A stretch of DNA of 64,000 bases from Dugong dugon (Eukaryota; Chordata; Mammalia; Sirenia; Dugongidae). Shown here in pieces: positions 57,040 to 64,000 of this stretch. Below the pieces are notes generated by a model. That model ran no database searches, had not been told where the DNA came from, and saw only the letters and a list, made by a program, of their open reading frames with translations. The translations under genes were made by a program, and so were the position numbers. The stretch covers positions 57,925,501-57,989,500 of the forward strand of contig CM057469.1 in the NCBI GenBank assembly GCA_030035585.1, in the 5' to 3' direction. The first letter of the stretch is position 1. The number at the start of each line of letters is the position of its first letter.

Positions 57040-57530
57040 TTGTGTAAGTTTTCTATAGCTGCCATGACAAATTACCACAAACTTGGTGGCTTAAAACAAC
57101 AAAATTTATTCTCTCACAGTTTAGGAAGCCAAAAATCTGAATCAAGATGTTGGCAGCGTTGGTTCCTTCTGGAGACTCTGAGGGAGAATTCGTTCCATGC
57201 CTCCCTCCTAGCTTCTGGTGGTTGCCAGCAATCCTCGGCATTCCTTGGCTTGTAGACACATTACTCCCATCTCTGCCTCCATCTTCACATTGCTGGCTTC
57301 TATGTGTGTGTCTGTGTCTCAAATCTCCTTCTTCTTTCTTTGTAAGGACACCCGTCACTGGATTTAGGCCTCACTCTAGACCCAGGATGAGCTCATCTGG
57401 AGATGCTTAACTTAATTACATCTGCAAAGACCCTGTTTACAAATAAGGTCACATTCATAGGTATTAGAGTTACAATTTAGACATGGTGGCTGGAGGGGCC
57501 CATCAGTTCAGTCCATCTCTGGGAAATCTC
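57040..57530 (-). mobile_element. MLT1-like LTR (ERVL-MaLR)
   Basis: On plus the complement reads 'ATTACCACAAACTTGGTGGC', 'TTAAAACAACAAAATTTATT', 'GCTTCTGGTGGTTGCCAGCA', 'AATCCTCGGCATTCCTTGGC', 'GTAAGGACACCCGTCACTGG', 'ACATCTGCAAAGACCCTGTT'. This is the MLT1/MST LTR order, nearly full length. It has no coding content. An A-run (57533-57549) follows. Confidence 0.8.
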
Positions 57531-57549
57531 AAAAAAAAAAAAAAAAAAA

Positions 57550-58974
57550 GACACATGAACAAATAATTCAACAACAACAACAACTCTCACACATGATCAG
57601 AAATACTCTTACAATGCAGAGAATGGTGCAAACATGTCCATACTCTTGGCTTTGTGTGGTGGTATCCCTCTTTATGATGATTTTCCTCACTCCTTCTTTT
57701 CCACTTCCTTCAATTCCTAGGCTTCAAGCTGCTCAAGCCAAAAGGACAGTTTTACTTCAATGAAGTCCAAAGTCTCCTTTCTTGATCTTGTCCATCAGGT
57801 CTATAAGATAAAGCATCATTTGCTTGGGAATTCTCAAATTTTTCTGCATGGGGATTCCATAAAACCAGTCACATTTCTCAAAATGGATGGTGTCTTATAA
57901 CATATCCTTAGTTCATTTTTATGCAAAAAGATGACCTTCCTTCTGGGGGTGGGTGTCACACAAAGCAGCAGCATCTAAAAAATGAATGGTTCAGAGAGAG
58001 CAAGAGTGAAAGAGAGTGGGGGCTTAAATTATAATAAAAATATTTCTATATTAACATTATATAATTTAGACAAATTCTTAAAAATTGAGAGGAATTTCTC
58101 TTTTTTCTTTCCTTCTTTCTCTCTCTCTTCCTCCCTCCCTCCCTCTTTCCCTTCCTTTCTTGCTAACAATTGGACTCTACTACATGTACTTATGAGTAGT
58201 GAGTTAGGTGTTCCTTGAGACAGTAAATTAGGGTAAGGAAGAGTCCTGGGAAGGTTTTTCCTAGAAAAATACAAAGCAGTAAATAGAGATAATATTCATT
58301 TCTACAGCAATAAAATTTTGAGATAATAATGAAAACAATGCAACCTAGAGTAGACGACATTGATATTTTAAGAAATTACCTCTTTGCTAAGTTTTGTATA
58401 TACAGAGATGGGTAAGATAAGGATGGATGTACAATGAATTCACTACTGAATTATCTGTAACAATCCTAAACCTAAAGCTATTGTCAGAAAATCAAGGGGA
58501 TTAACAACAAAGGGAAAGGCCAGTGGCCCTTTTAGTCAGTTAATGTAGCTTCAGTTTTAAGTATCTTTAAATTATAGTTGGATATTTTATATGTGTCACA
58601 AATATTGAAAATCTATTAGTCATATTAGATTTAAAAAAACTTTTAGAAAGATTTGACTTTTAGTAGCAAGTTCTACCGCTCTTCCTAAGTGCTGTGCTGT
58701 CTTGTTTTCTATCCATAATTCCATTGCACATTCACCATACTTAAGGCTGGTGCTCTCCCCAAGCAATGAGACTTCTAGAATGGTACAGAGAAAGAGTAAT
58801 TTATATTTGATGTTCTGTTCTATTCTACTCTATTTTTTGTTGCTAGACCTCTAGAGTTCTAAATGTTTATTTTTCAATTTCTTGTTTTGTTAAAAAATAA
58901 CTGGGTATCAGCATGGGTTTTGATTTTTTACTATAATTGCCTTAAGTTTTTAAACCTGTGTTTAATCATACTGT
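57550..58974. other. Unassigned sequence
   Basis: I see no recognised gene or repeat family except the pyrimidine tract listed separately. Confidence 0.4.
58097..58161. repeat. Polypyrimidine (CTTT/CCCT)n tract
   Basis: An uninterrupted C/T-only run of about 60 bases on plus. Confidence 0.9.
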
Positions 58975-60110
58975 AAAATTGGCAACGTGGGAGAGTCAGG
59001 CCTCCTCATCTAACTTTGCAAAGGGTAAGGAGAATCAAGATCAACAGCCCAAGGCTGATTCCTATGAGGTAGAGGTCAGACATACCTCCTCGCTCCAAAC
59101 TTTTTACCAATTCTGACACCAGCCGTCCCTCCCATGGCATTCTCTACTTTTCTGCTGGGTTTGATAATTTGTTGCAATGGCCACATAGAACTGACAGACA
59201 ATTCTCACAACTATGGAGTTTATTAGGGAAGTAACAGGTTACAATCCAGGATCAGGAATGACTCAGGATATAGTTCTTTGGTCAGGACAGCTTCTTGGCC
59301 TTGTCCATAAGCAGGACTCTCCCTGGCCCTTGGCCTCTTAGCCCTCAGCCCCTTAGCCCCTTGGGCCTCTTGGGCCTATTGGGCTGGCCTGGCCTCTGCA
59401 CTGCTTGGGCAAGTGTTACAAAGCTCTTTAGCTTCACTGATAAGTGCCCAGAAGCACCCTAATCAGCCAGTAAGCCTTGGCCTGAAGGTGCTCAGCTCTA
59501 GCTCTGTGGGTCAGCAAGCCTAGCTCCACTTAGCCCAGAGGCACCCCACTTCACCAGAAAGCCTACTGTCCGAAGGTGCTCAGCTTTCTTATTCTATGGA
59601 TCAGCACACCAACTATAACCTCCTTGCTCTGTGGGCCGGGAAGCCCACAGCACCATCTTGTGCTGGTCTCCTGGTTCTCCTGCTGCCATTTCTCTGCCAC
59701 CACTTCTCTCCATCTTGCACCATCTCCAGTGTTACAGCTCTCTTTCTCTGTATCCTGAGTCTAGGAAGTTCTCAGCACAGGGACCCCGGGTCCAAAGAAC
59801 ACACTCTGCTCTTGTCTCTTCTACTTGATGGTAGTGTGGTTCCCCCTGGCTGCCTCTGGGATGGCTCATTTTAAGCCCAGTGGGATGGCAAAACTGACAA
59901 TCCCCTCATTAGGGTTCCATATACCTTATTTGCATGGTTCCACTCCCACAAGGGTGACATGTACTTTATTTGCATTATTAGCAAGCTATCCAATCCCCTT
60001 GGTGGGCCACAAGAGCCTCATCTGAATAGTCCCACCCAGTCATTTGGTGGGAGTTACAAGACCATGGTAAGAAAGGCCATATAAAAGCAATCCCTTGCAC
60101 CACAATTATG
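58975..60110 (-). mobile_element. Probable long terminal repeat of an endogenous retrovirus, unassigned
   Basis: Read on minus, it begins near 60110 ('TGTGGTGCAAGGGATTGC'), has an upstream-looking region and an AATAAA polyadenylation signal at about 59219-59224, and ends near 58975 after 'GGCTGTTGATCTTGATTCTC'. A ~1.1-kb unit with a poly(A) signal and no coding frame fits an LTR. Part of its end recurs at 63312-63432, which shows that it belongs to a repeat family. No internal retroviral gene flanks it. Confidence 0.5.
59484..59660. repeat. 88-bp imperfect tandem duplication
   Basis: GAAGGTGCTCAGCT recurs at 59484 and 59572. 'TCTGTGGGTCAGCAAGCC' is echoed by 'TCTATGGATCAGCACACC', with the same spacing. 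It lies inside the LTR-like unit. Confidence 0.7.
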
Positions 60111-61299
60111 TTTTTCTCTTACATGTGTTTTACATACAAAATTAGTAGCAGATGCAATCAATGAACAATGCTTGGTGATGCTGGTTTCTTTAGTAGTGCA
60201 TTTAATCTCGTATTTCTTAACTTTAACTTCCATGGTCAGACCTTCCACTTGAAAGAGCATAATTCCAGATGTAAGATGGTGTCCATGGGTGGTCTGAAAG
60301 AGGTTCTCTAACAACATAGTGAAACATACATTTTAAGCACTTTGCTGGTGATTTTAATGTAAACAGGACGAGGCACTGAGAGCACCTGCACATGATTCTA
60401 ACAGAGAAGAAAAGTAAATTAGAGCTGTTGAATTAGTATTAGCACTTGGGACCCATCGAAAGCCCAGAAACAGGGAGAAATTGAAAAGGAAAACTTTCAC
60501 AAAAGTACTAGAATGAAAAAAATGAGGTTTGAGGAAGAGGTAGTTAGATAATTTTGAGTTTATGTTTTCTTTTTAGATTATTACTTACTTTGTTAAACAG
60601 CAGTGAATTCCTGCCATTTATTTCTCTTCTCCACCTTCTCCACCTCTACTTTCTGCACCTTCTTCTTCTAGTTATTTGGTAATAAACAGGATTTAGAATT
60701 TAGCAAAAAAGAAGAAGTATGGTGAATTATTCAGATGACTTAACTTAGTAAGTTTCTGTTATTGTGATGATTTTCTTCTGAAGAATTCCATCAGAATTGA
60801 AGAATATGAATTAAATCTTTAGAAGTTTTGATAAATTAATCAAAATGATGAAGATATAACTATGGCCTTAACTCAACAAACATTCTATAATCTTATATGT
60901 TCTTTCAAGGAAGTAAAGTAACTAGTAAGTCCTTGCTTTATGTATTTTCATATTTTAAATTTCAGGAAGCTGAGGCCTTCCATAAAACCGTGCCTTCCAT
61001 AAAATTAAAAAAGGAATAATTTTAAAATTCAAAAAATTACAGAGTTGATATAACAGACTATTGTCTTTCTATCTAGGAATTAATCTTGGCCTTTCTACCT
61101 AGAAAACAAAAGATATGAAACAAAGTACCTTCGGAAGTGTGCTAATAAATGACCCAGCTAGCAAAGGCAAACTTGAGATTAGGATTAAATTACACACACA
61201 GCAAAGGCTTGTGGAATCTAGTGTTTCTAGGTTCATTCAGTACCTGTAAAAAATTGCACAAACAGACTCCTTTATAAATAAAGAGAGAAGCATGCCACA
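60111..61299. other. Unassigned sequence
   Basis: I see no recognised gene or repeat family. Confidence 0.4.
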
Positions 61300-61376
61300 C
61301 CTGCTAGCATCCTGTTCTTAGAATAGTGTCTGGCACTTAGAAAGTGCTTAACAAATATTTGTTGAATAAATGAAAG
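61300..61376 (+). mobile_element. L2 LINE terminal fragment
   Basis: 'TAGTGTCTGGCACTTAGAAA' and 'GTGCTTAACAAATATTTGTT' followed by GAATAAATGAA are the L2 3' end. Confidence 0.75.
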
Positions 61377-61539
61377 TCACATCTCGGTTCTCCCTCTTGC
61401 TTTCTTTCTTTTAAAATTGCGGGTGTGCATAAGCTATGTGTGAGAATTCCTAAGTGAATTGGGATATTTGTCAAACTGCACTGACCTATATTTCATATTT
61501 CAGATTATTTTGTGACTTTTCTAAGAAAAATAACAAAGT

Positions 61540-61655
61540 TGTTGTTGTTAGCTGCCCTCACGTTGGCCCTCGACTCATGGTGACCCTATGCAAATGGAAC
61601 GAAACTGCTGCCCAGTCTGGTACTATCCCCATGATCGACTGAGGATTGACCAAGC
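61540..61655 (-). mobile_element. Very short RTE 3' end (copy F) with exact target duplication
   Basis: On plus it starts 'GTTGTTGTTAGCTGCCCTCA', the same tail type as copy E, and extends about 116 bases. AAAATAACAAAGT is repeated exactly at 61527-61539 and 61656-61668, a 13-base target duplication. Confidence 0.88.
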
Positions 61656-61668
61656 AAAATAACAAAGT

Positions 61669-62084
61669 AGGAAGTCTAAAATGCTTACTATTTTATTTAC
61701 TGAAATAAAATCGACTTCTTTTAATGGAGACACTCTGCTAACTATTGGGGCTCCTTTAATGTGGGGAACAGAGACCTTTTGGAGCTGTAGAGATGTAGAC
61801 AGACAATGCATGAACAATTACAAGCAAAGTAAGTGTTATGATGCAAGTGGTTTGCAAACCAGTAATTGGAAGACTTGACTGTGTTACTTAGAAATCTATT
61901 GACTTTGGTCCTCCTTTGGATACTAATACACCTTCTCCTCACTTATCAACTATCTCGTTATCCTACATTTCTCATTTATAACAATAGTAAAAAATCTGCT
62001 ATCTGACTATTTTGCTCATTAACGATGTATGTTTGGTAGTAACGAACGCTGAGGTGTGAGGCAAGAGTAACGCTGGCTTTGATG
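61669..62084. other. Unassigned sequence
   Basis: I see no recognised gene or repeat family. Confidence 0.4.
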
Positions 62085-62300
62085 ATTATGGTTGTGTGTC
62101 AACTTGGCTGGGCCATGATTCTCAGTGATTTGGCAGTTATGTAACGATGTAATTTAGCAGTTATGTAATGATGTAGTCATCCTCCACTTTGTGATCTGAT
62201 GTGGTCATCCTCTATTTTTGCATAACACCGATTTCAGATAATGGCCTAGTCTTTGGAACCTAACCATGTCAATAAGTAAGAAGAGGGTGTATTATTTTAA
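62085..62300 (+). mobile_element. MLT1-like LTR fragment
   Basis: 'GTGTCAACTTGGCTGGGCCA' and 'CCACTTTGTGATCTGATGTG' match the LTR at 36893. It contains a 23-bp tandem duplication at about 62130-62176 (CAGTTATGTAA.GATGTA twice). Confidence 0.65.
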
Positions 62301-63236
62301 GATGGTGGTTATCAAACATTTTTTTAAAATGACATGTTCCTTAAAAGTATTTTGAAAAACTATGTGCAATCCTTCCTTTTTAAATTGACATTTCAACTTT
62401 TCCATAAGTTTAAATAATTGCAAAGGATGTAATTTTCAGCATACTGTCAACGTGACATTTTAAAATAAAATTGTTACACCACTCTTTTACATATCCAGTG
62501 TTACCTACTCTGATGATATGATTCCCATTTTGATCCATTAAAATAAAAGTGAATAAGCTCTTCTGTAAAAGTCAAAAATTATATATTTTTCTTTTTCCAC
62601 TTTGAGCTCATAAACTTCCTTTATAATATTTTATCCTAAAGTTACATACTCTTATGGTTTAAAGTTTTTTATTTATCATCCCAAATTTAATTAAAAAGAA
62701 TTGATTGACTTGTCTAAAAAATTCAACCAGTTTAAATTATGATTTGACTTGCCTTTAGTGCATAATAAATCAAAGGACCATAGATATAAATCTGGGTGAA
62801 TAACTACTAAATATTAAAATATATTATTTAATGCATGTCTCATGAAATAGATGGATTTGATTTTTCCAATTAGTTCATAAATCTGTAGCTGAACATTACT
62901 TATTGCTACTTTGAGGGAGGACTCAGCATCAACTTTAATACTATTTTTCACTTTTACGGGATGTAAGTGCAAAGGAATCGTGAGAATAGGAATTTTCTTA
63001 TAGCAGTGTAACTTGCTACTTTAGACTCTTTTCAAATTTTATGCCGAAAGTCACATAGTCATTTATCGAAAAATGATATATCAGCTGACAACTCTGATTG
63101 TGTCTTCCTTCAATTTTACTGATAACTAAACACTAGGAGACACTTGACTTGCAAGAGGATGTTACTTGTCATTAAAACTATTCACTTTCTTACTATCTAA
63201 CACCAAAATGTCAATATTTCCTCTTGGTTGATGTCT
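62301..63236. other. Unassigned AT-rich sequence
   Basis: I see no recognised gene or repeat family. Confidence 0.4.
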
Positions 63237-63432
63237 GTCCTAGTTTCCTAGTGCTGCTGTAACAGAAATACAGTAAGTGGGTGGCTTGAAAGAACATAAA
63301 TTTATTTTATTACTGTAAAAATGGCACAGGGGCAGTATCTGACCACCTCTAACTTCACTGGGGGAAGGAGAATCAAGACCAACAGCCCAAGGCTGATTCT
63401 TATGAGGCAGAGGTCAAAGAATGCCTCCTCTC
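63237..63432 (-). mobile_element. LTR 3' portion, interrupted by L1
   Basis: The edge at 63237 is an MLT1-like terminus on minus ('TTCTGTTACAGCAGCACTAG'). Inward, 63355-63410 shares a block with the LTR-like unit at 59015-59070 ('GGAGAATCAAGA.CAACAGCC', 'CAAGGCTGATTC.TATGAGG'). It breaks off at about 63432, where L1 ORF1 sequence begins. Confidence 0.55.
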
Positions 63433-64000
63433 CAAAAAACTGACAAACATGAGGAAAAAATAGACAAATTTATGGAAAATACAGACAAAAAATTGGAAGA
63501 ATTTAGGAAGATGATGCAGGAACAAAATGCCAAAATAAATTCACAACTAGAAATTATACAAAAACAACAATTAGAAATCCAAAAGATAAACAACAAGATT
63601 TCAGAAATGGACGGTGTCATAGAAGGGCTGAGAAGTAGATTTGAAACCGTGGAAGACAGGATCAGTGGAACTGAAGGCAAACACTTGGATACAACTCTGT
63701 TTCAGGAAAACTCAGAAAAAAGAACAAAGAAAAATGAAGAGACCCTGAGAGTTATGTGGGACACAATTAAAAGCAAAACCTTACGAGTGATTGGCATCCC
63801 AGAACAGTGGGAGAAAACAGAAAACACAGAGAGGATCATTGAGGAACTGCTGACAGAAAACTTTTCCAATATCATGAAAGATGAAAAGATGGCCATCCAA
63901 GAAACACAATGAACCCCATATAGAAGAGACCCCAAAAGAAAATCACCAAGACATATCATATTCACACTCGCCAAAACTAAAGACAAACAAAGAATCCTGA
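63433..64000 (+). pseudogene. L1 ORF1, 5'-truncated, runs off right edge
   Basis: One frame is open from before 63433 to 63909 and encodes an ORF1 coiled coil ('KLEEFRKMMQEQNAKINSQL', 'KINNKISEMDGVIEGLRSRF') followed by the RRM start ('TLRVIGIPEQWEKTENTERI', 'ELLTENFSNIMKDEKMAIQE'). A TGA at 63910 replaces an expected Arg codon. Beyond it the same frame continues as ORF1 ('RHIIFTLAKTKDKQRIL') to the window edge. ORF1 is the RNA-binding partner of ORF2. The N-terminus is missing, as is common for 5'-truncated copies. This is the best-preserved L1 frame in the window. Confidence 0.88.

Overview
This is vertebrate, almost certainly afrotherian and most likely proboscidean (elephant-lineage) nuclear DNA. 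The diagnosis rests on twelve copies of a tRNA-derived SINE of the AfroSINE type and on six pieces of an RTE-class LINE whose 3' tail matches the SINE tail. Alongside them are lineage-type L1s and older mammalian repeats (L2, MIR, MER5A, MLT1-like LTRs). I see no complete protein-coding gene, no RNA gene and no prokaryotic feature. The window reads as intergenic or deep intronic sequence. Family names come from recognition by eye, not from a database search.

Layout. 1-2017 is the minus-strand 5' part of an L1 whose promoter region contains a 272-bp tandem duplication. 2.0-9.5 kb holds a GC-rich unassigned stretch, an L1 3' end, and an old antisense L1 carrying two RTE insertions. 9.5-15.8 kb is one plus-strand L1 with a 5' end, ORF2 and 3'UTR; ORF1 is missing, and an internal RTE fragment sits in the gap. 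16-21 kb holds unassigned sequence, MER5A, MIR and antisense L1. 22-27 kb is mostly L1 3' ends and antisense L1. 27-33 kb is largely unassigned with two SINEs and an L2. 33.7-37.4 kb is a full-length but dead RTE interrupted by an MLT1-like LTR. 38.6-39.0 kb has two SINEs inserted at one site. 45.2-50.2 kb is an L1 truncated at its 3' end, inserted into an ancient repeat. 50-64 kb is unassigned sequence with SINE, RTE and LTR copies and microsatellites, ending in an L1 ORF1 that runs off the window.

How the parts relate. RTE is the probable source of the machinery that copied the AfroSINEs, because both end in the same 3' motif. L1 supplies its own ORF1/ORF2. Every reading frame examined is broken, so the window is a record of past mobility. 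Target-site duplications let several nested insertions be ordered in time. Three short stretches with matched splice acceptor and donor signals (near 16.4, 40.7 and 55.1 kb, all plus strand) are the only hints of host exons, and I could not identify a gene from them.
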